Source: Molossus alvarezi (Eukaryota > Chordata > Mammalia > Chiroptera > Molossidae). Taken from it: DNA of 64,000 nucleotides. The notes under the pieces were generated by a model that worked only from the letters and a program-made list of their open reading frames with translations, had not been told where the DNA came from and did not search any database. A program made the translations under genes and the position numbers. Positions 44,666-54,847 of this stretch are shown piece by piece (position 1 is the first letter of the stretch; the number at the start of each line of letters is the position of its first letter). The stretch spans positions 19,914,708 to 19,978,707 of the forward strand of contig CM073896.1 in the NCBI GenBank assembly GCA_037176705.1. The letters run 5' to 3'.

Positions 44666-44913
44666 CTTTTTTTATCCTCTCCCGAGGACATTTTTCCATT
44701 TTTTGTTCAGACAGAGTGGGAGGGAGAGAGAGGAAGAGAGAGAGAGAGAGAAACATCGACGTGAAAGGGACACATCAAGTGGCTGCCACCCGCAAAACCA
44801 ACCAGGGCCTGGAACAAGCTGCAACAAAAGTACATGCCCTTAGCGGAAACTGAACTCGGGTCTCTCTGGACCGCAGACTGACACTCTAACCTCTGAGCCA
44901 AACCAGTCAGGGC
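44666..44913 (-). mobile_element. Ves-type SINE (long subtype) nested in MIR
   Basis: AAGCAT at 44,660-44,665 and 44,914-44,919 flanks it. The minus-strand head, 'GGGCATGTACTTTTGTTGCAG', the TC-rich block and 'CCTCGGGAGAGGATAAAAA' are complete. Confidence 0.94.
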
Positions 44914-44947
44914 AAGCATTATTTAGATGTTACTGTTGTTAACCCTA

Positions 44948-45040
44948 CTGCTTCCTGTATGTGCCCTGACCGGAGATCAAACCCGCAACCTTGGTGTATG
45001 GGGTTGACACTCTTACCAACTGAGCTACTTGGCAAGGGCC
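44948..45040 (-). mobile_element. Minimal tRNA-like SINE (93 bp), no tail
   Basis: Exact 11-bp flanks TGTTAACCCTA at 44,937-44,947 and 45,041-45,051. The minus strand reads 'GGCCCTTGCCAAGTAGCTCAG', an A-box-like 'TAGCTCAGTTGGTAAGAG' and a B-box-like 'GGTTGCGGGTTTGATCTCC', then stops after 'GGGCACATACAGGAAGC'. It lacks the TC-rich region and any A-tail. Confidence 0.85.
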
Positions 45041-45150
45041 TGTTAACCCTATTTTACAAGTAATATTCTGTGGCTGTGAAAGTTTAATAATTACCCAAAG
45101 CCACAGAAGGAGTTTGAGTTGTAACTATACACATAGACTCCATGCTCATG

Positions 45151-46115
45151 TGAGTTCTTTAGTGTGGTACACTTCTTAACCAGATTATGTTCTTTTTTAT
45201 GAAACTAAAATAATTCAGAATGTCAACATAATGACTACATTTATTTTTACAGTCACAGGATGGTATTGAGATAAGAGAACAGCAATGATTATATATGTTG
45301 CTTCAAACACAACTAAAAATGAAAACAGTCTCCATGTCTAATTAATTTGTGTTGTTCACTGTCCACCAGCAGGACATGTTTTAAATGTCCACACAATTTC
45401 ATACCTTCATTCCCTGCCAGGCAAGGCAAGGGGCTATTTAAGATACCACCAGGCCACATTTGTTTAAAGACATGTTCAGTAACATGTTAAATATGTATAT
45501 CTTATACAGCCTAGAATTTGAATGTTTCCTTTTAGAAGAAAGTTAAATTATTTATGGGCAGGAAATATTATGCACTGGAACTGACTGAGTTTGCATCACA
45601 ATGTGGGTCCTTTTCCTCCTATTATTTTCTTTATCTGATATATGACCCCCCTACATTTTTACCTGTATGTCTCAGCCTTGGCAATTTTGTTTACTTCCAC
45701 ATAAGATTTTCCTCTAGTCTGTTATGCAGTAAAATCATTTCTATATTTTTTCTTTTGTGTTAGTAGCCTCTTTCTACAAGAAGTCCGCTTCTTGTCTACA
45801 GCCATATTTTTAAGTCTCTTGGTTTTTTTGGGGGGGGCGGGGGGTTATATCCATTGGTTAGGCTCAGATGCTTTCCTTTGACTTGGAGGTGATACTGGGA
45901 ACACAACAGAAAATGGTTGAACGGTGCTCATTGGGTGCACTGGGGTCCATGTAATTCCTGTTGTTCCCCTTTTAAGAGGAATATTGACTTTCAATTCTCT
46001 TTTTATAGTCCTTAGTCACTTTTATGTATTCAGTTTATTTTTCTTTAGCAGTCCTGGCCTTCCAGAGTGCACACTGTATGGCATTTGTCTAGTGGTTACT
46101 TTGTTTCTCTGGTTA
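45151..46115. other. Unassigned sequence with a G-run
   Basis: A G-rich run at about 45,830-45,845 stands out. No gene is recognised. Confidence 0.4.
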
Positions 46116-46116
46116 C

Positions 46117-46164
<48 letters not shown>

Positions 46165-46259
46165 CCTACCTACCTACCTACCTACCTACCTACCTACCTA
46201 TCTACCTACCTACCTATCTACCTTCTATCATCTATCATATATCTATCTACTATCTATCT
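46116..46259 (+). repeat. (TCTA)n/(CCTA)n compound microsatellite
   Basis: About 12 TCTA units are followed by a long CCTA-dominated block with TCTA interruptions and a ragged TCTA/TCATA end. Frames across it (poly-Ser/Tyr/Leu/Ile) are artefacts. Confidence 0.98.
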
Positions 46260-47274
46260 TTTCTTTTGCCCAGTGACTGCCCAACTCTCACATCTCCTGA
46301 CACTGTCTACATGGAACTCAATTTATTGCCTAGAATATATTTTGAATAAGTGTTTTAGGAAAAAATTATAGCTGACATTACTTTAAGACTTTACATATCT
46401 AAGAATCACTTTTGGTTGCCTCGATTAAGAAAAAAAAAAAGAAACAAATTGGATAATTAAAGGGATTGCAGGCCCATTTAGTTTACTATGAAAGTTTATA
46501 ATTCTTGTTTATTATGTGCTGGGTTCAGCATTATAGAGAATAATTCTTAAATGGCTTAATTCTATGCCTTTTTGTAAATAACAATAATTATTAATATTAT
46601 TACTATTTTTATTATTATTTATTATTTTGCCTTAGTCTTTTTAGGGTTCTTTATTTTTGGAAACAAATTTTAAGAAAACAAAATGAGAAAGAAAAACATG
46701 TTTACAAGATGTCAACTTATCTTCCATAGAAATTGCAAGTCTCTGTGATACCTAGATTACTATAGCTTCCAATCGACTTCCTGTTTACTCTCTTCTTACA
46801 CTTATCCAAATTTCAAACATTCAATGTCTAAATGTTATAACAAAGCTCTTCACATAAATTTACCTCTTTGTCCTCTGTTTAAAATATTTCAAGATTTACT
46901 TTATTATTTTTTATATTTTCTGTAGTATTCCTCTCCTATAATGTTTATGATATTAATTACTTTATTATTTTTGTTTTCTTATATTCTTTTTTTATTTATT
47001 CAGGTAACTAAAGAGAAAGAGGGAGGGAGGTATAGATATAGGTACAGGCGGATATGCATGTGGATATAGAGATAGATAAAGATGTATCACTCTCTTTTGA
47101 TCTCAATGGAGTTGTTTATTTAAAATTCATAATTATAGAAAAGAGAATGTAAAAGTTGATATCTCTTTTCTATAATACATATTTTTTAATAATATATTCC
47201 TACTTTTCCTCTTGACTAAGTTTAATTTATTACTTTTATAGTTTCATTCTGTATGTGATCTTTTTCACCTATTT
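46260..47274. other. Unassigned AT-rich sequence
   Basis: Contains an A-run near 46,430 and an imperfect GATA-rich patch at 47,020-47,090. Nothing else is seen. Confidence 0.4.
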
Positions 47275-47430
47275 GTTTTTTATTACAATTTTTAATGTTA
47301 ATATCATAACAGGTGTCCCCCTTTTCTCCCTATTTGCCCACCTCCAGCTACCCAAATTTCCTCTCCCTTGACCTTCACCAAACTATTGGCCCTGTTCTTT
47401 AGCTAATCCCTTATGTTGGAGTTTTCTATT
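47275..47430 (-). mobile_element. LINE-1 3' end fragment (older)
   Basis: 'ttttattacaatttttaatgttaatatcataacaggtgtccccc' (in part) followed by C-rich 'tttgcccacctccagctaccc' has the structure of a reversed L1 3' UTR. Confidence 0.5.
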
Positions 47431-47660
47431 AACACATTCTTGTTTGAGAAGAGACGTTAATCTTTGTCTGGTGTATTCTTCAAAACATTTTGCAAGATTT
47501 TCTTAGGATAAATGGCTCTTAACCAGGATAATATTAGCTCCTCTGCTAAGACATTAATTTGGAGAAATGGATGATGAAATTTTATTAACAGTTCAGTGAT
47601 TCTATCATTGGGTAGGTGGGAGAAAGCTAAGGCCGAATCCACCTCATTCATATCCTTTTT

Positions 47661-47719
47661 GCTTATTTGATAATCACTATTCCTTATATTCTTTCTGCTT
47701 ATTTGATAATCACTATTCC
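47661..47719 (+). repeat. Short duplication, 23-bp unit, 36-bp period
   Basis: A 23-bp unit starting GCTTATTTGATAATCACTAT occurs exactly at 47,661-47,683 and 47,697-47,719, with 13 bp between the copies. Confidence 0.95.
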
Positions 47720-48880
47720 AAGCACCAACTTTAATTATCAGTGTTTTTGTGACTTTTTTTTGCCCTTAGAAACACTGCCCTTTTGTAGCTGAAATCTTTT
47801 CTAGCATTGTTTAGTAGTAAATTACTTTAAAAATAATATGATGTTAGAAAACTATTTCTTGTGAATTTTCTTTATCCCTCAAATGAAGACTTTTAAACTG
47901 CTTTAACTAGGCCTGCATTTGGGCAGCATGTGGAGTTACTCAACAATGAAGTTTCTGTGCCCTACTACTCACAGACACGTGGGTTAAGGAAAGTCTTACT
48001 AGGACTCTAATACTGCCCCCCCCCCCTTTAGCAGCATCATACTGCTAACATTGGAAAAGTGAAGAGAGTCAAGAAATTCCTTTCAATCATTTGTTATTTG
48101 CATTACATATAGCACAAATGCTCCAAAAATATTGAATTATAAGGTTCAGAAAACGTATTTGAATGTCTCAGGAAAAACACTGATTAGAATTGCCTTTCTT
48201 TCTTTATGGCATTTGAAATGCATGCTCATGTTTGCAAGCGCTCAGCATATACGAGCTTTATATTCTTCTGGAGGAAAAAGAACAAAAACAAAATAACCTC
48301 AAGTACACACTCCAGGACAAAGAGACAAGGTTGAGAATGAAGGAATCAAGGATGTGCAGAGCACTGTGTTCACTTGGGATGAGAATATCAGGAATAGTTT
48401 TGAATTATAAGGAAAGTCTTTCACAACCTAACTCCACTCTGCTCCTAGTAAAATAAGAAACCTGATTAGGTGGAGCAAAGCAGCCTGAGAAGAGTGGTCA
48501 GAAAGAAAATGATAGGAGCACTTGGTCCTACAGGGACCGAGGCAGAGTTGTCGTTCAGGGGCCTGGTCAGCCTATCAGAGGCCACTGATAATTAATGAAG
48601 AAGTGCATGGTCGGCTGTGGTAGAGGACATGGACTAGTAATGTGATATTATTCAGAGAATAACCCATTATCTCCGTCAACATAGAGTGCTCTGGTGACTT
48701 TTGTGAGTGTAGTTCTGGTGATCTGTTGGGGAGTTAGAAGTACACCACGATGGGCTGAGGGAGAACAGGGGGAGAGGGACTGGTGGAAGACTTCCAGAAA
48801 TTTGATTATTAAGGGAAGAAGCAAAATAAGTGACTATCTAGAGGGGAAGGGGGCCTAAAAGGAAGACTATTTTTAAAAAA
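47720..48880. other. Unassigned sequence with a C-run
   Basis: A C-run lies near 48,015-48,026. The purine-rich stretch 48,470-48,880 is unrecognised. Confidence 0.4.
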
Positions 48881-48891
48881 GGCAAGAGAGT

Positions 48892-49126
48892 CCAGTCGGT
48901 ATTGCTCGGTGTTGAGTGTCAACACATGCACCAGAAGGTCATCAGTTCAATTCCCGGTCAGGGCACATGCCCAGGTTGTGGGCCAAATTCCCAGTGGGGG
49001 GCATGCAGGAGGTGGCCAGTCGATGTTCTCTCTCTCGTCGATGTTTCTAACTCTCCCTCTCACTTCCTCTTTCCCTAAAAAAGTTCAATAAAGGAAAAAA
49101 AATTAAAATAAATAAAAAATAAAAGA
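48892..49126 (+). mobile_element. Ves-type SINE (short subtype)
   Basis: Flanks GGCAAGAGAGT at 48,881-48,891 and 49,127-49,137 are exact. 'CAGGGCACATGCCCAGGTTG', 'CAGTCGATGTTCTCTCTC' and an AATAAA-type A-rich tail are present. Confidence 0.96.
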
Positions 49127-49280
49127 GGCAAGAGAGTTACAACTATTTAAATATGTGTAACAGCAGAAACAAAATACAGAGGATAAGAACTTTAGACTGT
49201 TAATGAGTTATTGTAATTATGAGATTGACTTAGATAAGGAGGAACTAAGTAGAATTAATACTTCTATTAATAACAATTAA

Positions 49281-49334
49281 TATAAAAGATGTATAAAAGA
49301 TGTATATTAAAGATGTATATAAAAGATGTATGTA
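49281..49334 (+). repeat. Imperfect tandem repeat (GATGTATAWAA)n
   Basis: Four to five diverged units of 'AAAGATGTATA' in tandem. Confidence 0.85.
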
Positions 49335-50440
49335 AAATTTATAAATAAAGACATTTGAAAGAAATATGTCAAATATATTTGGAAGTGGAACTGTTGGTGG
49401 TTTTGTTTTATTTTTGTTTTGTCTTCTTAGAGATATTCTACAATAAATGCATATATACTGCTTTTATACTAAAAATACATTGCTTTTAAAAGGACAGGCT
49501 GAATTTAACAAGAATTGTAGCAGGTTAATTTGTGTTTTATTGCTTTATGTTCTTTTACATTATGTAGATTGTGAAGCCAGTGTTTAGAGATTTCCTGTGG
49601 CTTGTTTGTATAAGAATTCATGGACAAATGTATGAGGTCTCAATGCAAGAAGTAATTATGTGGCATTTTATTAGTAGTTTCTTACTGAGAATCTCTCAAC
49701 TACAAAATATCTGTAAAATACAGAAAAAGGGAGATGTTTAAAAATAGCTTCAGAATCAGTAAGTTCCACTCATTCTGATCCTGATGATTTGAAACAAGTA
49801 AACCAGCTGCTGCCCTGCCCGTGTCTTCCTTCAGCCCCGATGAGCACCCGCGGACCTGAGCAGCGAGGGCCGGACGGCTGTGCTTCCCGCTGACACCCTT
49901 CCACCTGACGGCCAGATCCCATGCACCGCATCACTGCGGAATCTCACGGAAATAATGAGAACATACAGTTACAAAACATTGGGACATTTCTCCCTTTTCT
50001 TTCTTCTTGCTTTTTTTTTATATTTGTATTTGTTATTTCTGGATTGGACAAGATTTTTCTAAGTATGGATGATAATGAGAAAAGAAGCAGAATAAGAGAA
50101 TTAAATATTCCTAAATTGAAATAAAACAAAGCATATCTTCATGTCAAATATAAATCATGGAGTCATGTTTAACTTGCAGAATAAGTGAGTGGGAATATCA
50201 TGTGAATTCTGTAAGTGAAAGATCAAGCCATCGAAAATTAATATTAGAAGAAAAATTTAGAAAACTTTTGGATATACTCAATAAAATCAAAAGAAGCACT
50301 TAACTTACTGTTAAATGGTTAGACCTCCTATAAGTAACAAAGACCCAGAGAGCAGACAAATTTGACTTATCAAAAGACAAGTTCTGATTAAAAGAGATAT
50401 GGGTGATATGTGGGGGAAGTTTAAGGAGCTTTAGTCCAAT
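49335..50440. other. Unassigned sequence with a short GC-rich patch
   Basis: 49,800-49,945 is GC- and CpG-rich ('gcacccgcggacctgagcag', 'agggccggacggctgtg') in AT-rich surroundings. It could be the 5' end of a retro-copied transcript, but no parent gene is recognised. Confidence 0.4.
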
Positions 50441-50585
50441 TTTTTTTTTTATTAATTTATTTTTGTTACAGATGTTTCTCCTTTTTCCCTCATTGACATC
50501 CTCCTCCTGATCCCCCCTCCCCTGCCCCGTCCCCAGCTTTGTTCATTTTTAAAAAGATACGCTTTGCATTTAGTTGTGTCAAAAG
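50441..50585 (-). mobile_element. Very short LINE-1 3' end with extra 5' sequence
   Basis: Exact 9-bp flanks TAGTCCAAT at 50,432-50,440 and 50,586-50,594. The T-run and 'ttttgttacagatgtttctcc' mark the reversed young L1 3' end to about 50,542. The remaining 43 bp before the right flank are not L1. Confidence 0.85.
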
Positions 50586-50594
50586 TAGTCCAAT

Positions 50595-51639
50595 ACTTGA
50601 AATTGGATTAACATTCGGCAACATGGAAATATTTATCAAGAGAAGTACTTAAAGACCCTCTAAACACTTACCAAGTGTGGCAAGAATAATATTTTCAAGA
50701 CTATATCTTCTAATAATTCAACATTTAGAAATACATTTTAAGGAAATAATGAAATACTTTTGTAAAAATCTGTGCACAAACATGTTGGTGATATCATTGA
50801 TTATAATATTAAATATTGAAAATACTCTAAATTTCCAGAATTAGTAAAGAAAATAATGCTAAATAATTATGATATAATATTGGTAGTTTTGAATCATGTT
50901 TTCAAATAATTTTACTTTCATGGGAAAACATTTACTAAAATGTTAAATGGAAAAAAAAGATCCCTAAACTACGTATTCAAACATTTCTAATTTTGCAAAT
51001 GTATATAAATATGTGATATTTGATGAAAATTTTATTTCTAGAAAGGATTTACTTATGTAAAGAGCAAGACTAACCAATGTCCTTCTTATGTAATTAATTA
51101 CTCCAACATTTTATTGACTCAGAAATACAAAAACTCTAAAATCTCTTAAATAACATTTTCAGACTATTACATGAAGATGGGGAAAATTAGGCTAAACATG
51201 GCCTGTAATAAAAGTTGGGACCAAATGGCTATTTATGATGTCAGTTTACGTAAACTGCAGATACATTTATCAGAATTCCCTTTCTTACTTTAACTGGATG
51301 AGGGCTGTGAAATTTGCCCAAGATACACAGTGTGGAGCTGATGCAGCAATGATGAGCTCTTACACAGGTCAGTGTGGGGTAGATGAGGTTGCAGCTCACT
51401 GATGTACCTGCAGTGTTGATGAGGGCAGTGCTGGACCTGTGGCTCCGACAGCTCCTGTGGATCTCTTCCATCATCTTGTCAAGTCCCTACCACATCCTTC
51501 TTTCCCCTGCCCCAGACATTTGTGTTCTCAGGGGAGTTCCTGTAAGTTTCATGGTAGACTGCACCAACTTTTCTTCAGGTCACTTGCACACTGAAGTTGA
51601 AGACCTGGAGGAGAATAGAGACCAATGTGTGTTCCAGAA
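50595..51639. other. Unassigned sequence
   Basis: AT-rich to 51,240, then more balanced. A frame at 51,383-51,670 runs into the adjacent SINE and has no recognised domain. Confidence 0.4.
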
Positions 51640-51655
51640 AAAGACAGGTATAGTT

Positions 51656-51880
51656 GCCCAGCTCGTGTGACCCAGTGGTTGAGCGTCGACCCATGCACCA
51701 AAGGTCTCCAGTTTGATTCCCGGTCAGGGGACATGCCCAGGTTGTGGGCCCAATCCCCAGTGGGGACGTGCAGGAGACAGCCAGTCGATGTTCTTTCTCT
51801 TTGATGTTTCCATCTCTTTCTCCCTCTCCCTTCCTCTTTCTAAAAATCAATAAAGAAAAAAAATGTATTTTTTTTTTTCT
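51656..51880 (+). mobile_element. Ves-type SINE (short subtype)
   Basis: Exact 16-bp flanks AAAGACAGGTATAGTT at 51,640-51,655 and 51,881-51,896. Head, middle ('GACATGCCCAGGTTGTGGGC') and 'CTAAAAATCAATAAAG' tail are complete. A T-run lies in the tail. Confidence 0.97.
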
Positions 51881-51896
51881 AAAGACAGGTATAGTT

Positions 51897-52946
51897 TAAG
51901 TTTAGTCTCATGGGGTCACTTGTCCTCATGGGTTCTATTTTGTCCTTGTTTTATCTCACACCATGTCCATCTTTCCTCCACACTGCCATTTCTGCTGACC
52001 TCAGACACGACAGACTGATACCAACTGCTTAATGAGCTCCTGCAATCATGAAAGGTCTAATCCATTCCTGCAATCCATTGGATCACTTTTAGTACTTCTG
52101 CCTCTCTGGGAGAATCCTAACATATACAACTACCAATGTGTTAGTCATGCTTGACATTTCCCTTTATCAATAGTAAGTACTTACATCGAATATAATGATC
52201 AATTACCATGAATGGCATACTGTATGTGTTAATTTAGCAAAAATGAATTATTACTACACTGTTGTATTAAGTCACTGAAGAAGGTTATGGTTTTGAAAAG
52301 CCAGTGTTTTATATAAGGATAATAAAAATCATATTTCTGAAAACTAATGGTGAAAGGATTAAAAAATAATTCTACTTCTATTGCTTCCTCAGTACCAGTC
52401 ACTTCTCTCATGTGCTTTCCTGTCTTTTCTGATACGCCCTGGAAATTAAAAATACTTATCCACGGTTGCTAAAAAATGGTGTCTGATATTGGTCCTGTTA
52501 TTTGGTCTACTTTTTGGTTGAGAAAGTATACCTGGAAATCATTGATGTTCTGCTTGCAGACTGACCTAGATATTTCACCTTGATTTTAACACTTCTTGAG
52601 GAGTAGGAAGATTCTGCTCTTATGACTTCAGATTTCTGTTCAAACAAATACTGTAATGGAGAGAAATATTCTCAGACATACCTGTTTCTTCTTATGTTTA
52701 GGAGTTTCCTGGAAAATCTGAATTGCAAGGGGTGGCCATAGTTTAATATTATTTTTATACTACACATTTCTCTTTATTTTTCTCTCAGTTTGGAAAATTC
52801 TTTAACTCTCTGGAGCTATGAAGAAGAGTAAAAGGGGATCTTTGAATATATGAGATTTTTTTTCTGAAAACATGATTACTTTTTCTGGAGGACAGAACAT
52901 ATTTTAGATAAATAGCTCTAATTTCAACAGGGGTCCATAAATTCTA
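51897..52946. other. Unassigned sequence
   Basis: 51,900-52,140 could be an old LTR or LINE relic ('tctctgggagaatcctaacatatac'), but I cannot name it. The rest is AT-rich. Confidence 0.35.
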
Positions 52947-52962
52947 AGAATTAGAATCTCTT

Positions 52963-53204
52963 TTTTTAAAAAAAATATTTTTTATTGAATTTATTTATTT
53001 TATTTTATTTTTTTGAGAGAGAGGAAGGGAGAAGGAGAAAGAGAGAAACTTCGATGTGAGGGAGAACCATGGATTGATTGCCTCCTGAACACCCCCTATT
53101 GGGGATTGAGCCTGAAACCCAGGCATGTGCCCTGACTGGGAATTGAACCAGTGAACTTTTGATGCATGGATCCACGCTCAACTACTGAGCCACATCGGCC
53201 GGGC
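52963..53204 (-). mobile_element. Ves-type SINE (short subtype) inserted in an L1 target duplication
   Basis: The minus-strand head 'GCCCGGCCGATGTGGCTCAG' and 'GGGCACATGCCTGGGTTTC' are present. The flanks AGAATTAGAATCTCTT (52,947-52,962) and AGAATTAGAAACACTT (53,205-53,220) are near-identical, and a third copy sits at 60,051-60,066 beyond the L1. Confidence 0.95.
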
Positions 53205-53220
53205 AGAATTAGAAACACTT

Positions 53221-53475
53221 TTATTTATTTATTTTTTCTAAAACAAAAACAAACTTATTTATTAGTTGTTTCAAGAGTCATAATTCAAAATTCATGTCTA
53301 TTTTCAGGGACATCAATTTTACTTAGAAAGAGAGAACAGAGAAAGCACACAGGTACTGAATTGAGATAGAAAGCTGACTTATCCCTGTAGCTACCTTCTC
53401 TGTAGAATTTCTTCTTTCCTGTATGACAGTGTGAGCATTTATTTCAAAATGAATTCCTTAATCAGTAAGAATAAT
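53221..53475 (-). mobile_element. Putative LINE-1 3' transduction
   Basis: Sequence between the L1 3' UTR and the target duplication is not L1. On the minus strand it carries AATAAA (reversed at 53,258-53,263) about 20 bases before a terminal A-rich run (reversed T-rich 53,221-53,238). That is what read-through past the L1 poly(A) signal to a downstream one would leave. The source locus is not in this window. Confidence 0.7.
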
Positions 53476-53882
53476 TATTTTATTTAATTAATAAATTTAT
53501 TTTTGTTACAGATGTTTCTCCTTTCCCTCCCACTGATTCCCCCCTTTCTCTCCCTCCCCGCCCTCTCCCCAGCTTTGTTGTCCATGTCCGTTGTTCATGC
53601 ACACATGCATGTAAGTTCTGTGGTTTATCTCTGCCCCCACCCCTTCTTCTGGGATAGTCAGTCTGTACCCAACTTCCACTTCTCTGGCACTACCCCATTC
53701 CTCAGACTGTTATGATCATTATATATTCCACAAATAAGTGAGATCATATGATACTTGTCTTTCTCTGTTTGGCTTGCTCGCTTAGGATGACACTTTCCAG
53801 GTCCCTCCATGTAGTATCAAAGAATAAAAGATCTTTCTTTCTTAGAGCTGCATAGTACTCCATTGTGTATATGTACCACAGC

Positions 53883-53998
53883 TTTTTTTTTTTTTTTTTT
53901 ATAAATTTTTAATTTATTTTTTTGTTACAGATATTTTACCTTTTTTACCCCATTGGCACCCCCTCCCCACCCCACCCCCGCCCCACCACGGCTTTTTT
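53883..53998 (-). mobile_element. Young LINE-1 3' end nested in LINE-1
   Basis: A T-run then 'gttacagatattttacc' and a C-rich block ('caccccctccccacccc') repeat the L1 3' terminus inside ORF2. Host ORF2 sequence ends at 'gtaccacagcttttt' and resumes at 'cttttttattaattcgtctactg'. Confidence 0.8.
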
Positions 53999-54440
53999 AT
54001 TAATTCGTCTACTGATGGACATTTGGGCTGTTTCTAGATCTTAGCTATTGTAAATAGTGCTGCTACGAACATGGGGGTACATATATTCTTTCTGATTGGT
54101 GTTTCAGGCTTTTTAGGGTATATTCCTAGAAGTGGGATCACTGGGTCAAATGAAAGTTCAATTTTTAATTTTTGAGGTAACACCATATTGTTTTTCATAG
54201 TGGCCGCACCAGTCTGCATTCCCACAGCAGTGTACTAGAGTCCCGTTTTCTCCACACCCTTGCCAACACTTGTTTGATGATTTGTTGATGGCGGCCATTC
54301 TGACAGGTGTGAGGTGGTACCTCATTGTTGTTTTAATTTGCAACTCTCTGATGATTAGTGATGTTGAGCATTTCTTCATATGTCCCTTTGCCATTTGTAT
54401 GTCCTATTTGGAGAGATATCTATTTAGTTCCTCTGCCCAT

Positions 54441-54847
54441 TTATTTTTTTATATTAATTTTTGTTACAGATGTTTCTCCTTTTCCCCCTACTGATTCCCC
54501 CCTCCCTCTCCCCCTCCCTCCCTGACCTTTCCCCAGTTTGTTGTCCATGTCCACTGTTCATGCATACATGCAGATAAGTTCTGTGGTTTATCTCTCCCCC
54601 ACCACCCCCTCTTCTGGGGATTGTCAGTCTGTACCCTACTTCTACATCTCTGGGACTACCCCATTCCTCAGACTGTTATGTTCATTATATTCCACAAATA
54701 AGTGAGATCATATGAAACTTGTCTTTCTCTGATTGGCTTGTTTCACTTAGGATGATACTTTCCAGGTCTCTCCATGTAGTCTCAAAGGATAAGATGTCCT
54801 TCTTTCTTACAGCTGCATAGTACTCCATTGTGTATATGTACCACAGC
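54441..54847 (-). mobile_element. LINE-1 3' end (about 400 bp) nested in LINE-1
   Basis: A second complete copy of the L1 3' UTR and last part of ORF2 sits within host ORF2, which is interrupted at 'ctctgcccattt' and resumes at 'aattgggttctttgtc'. Comparison with the intact order at about 39,660-39,690 of the plus-strand L1 defines the join. Confidence 0.9.

Larger units (their letters stand above)
44579..45150 (+). mobile_element. MIR SINE relic split by two younger SINEs
   Basis: MIR-like blocks 'tttacatgcgttatttcacttaagcat', 'attatttagatgttactgttgttaaccc' and 'ctattttacaagtaat...aataattacccaaagccacag' become contiguous once the SINEs at 44,666-44,913 and 44,948-45,040 and their duplications are removed. 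Confidence 0.75.

Noticed and set aside
46116..46259. Regularly spaced repeats as a CRISPR array
   Set aside because: This is simple-sequence DNA with 4-bp periods and no spacers. The eukaryotic context excludes CRISPR.
45924..46349. 141-codon frame with repeated Tyr-Leu-Ser/Pro
   Set aside because: It is a translation of the TCTA/CCTA microsatellite.
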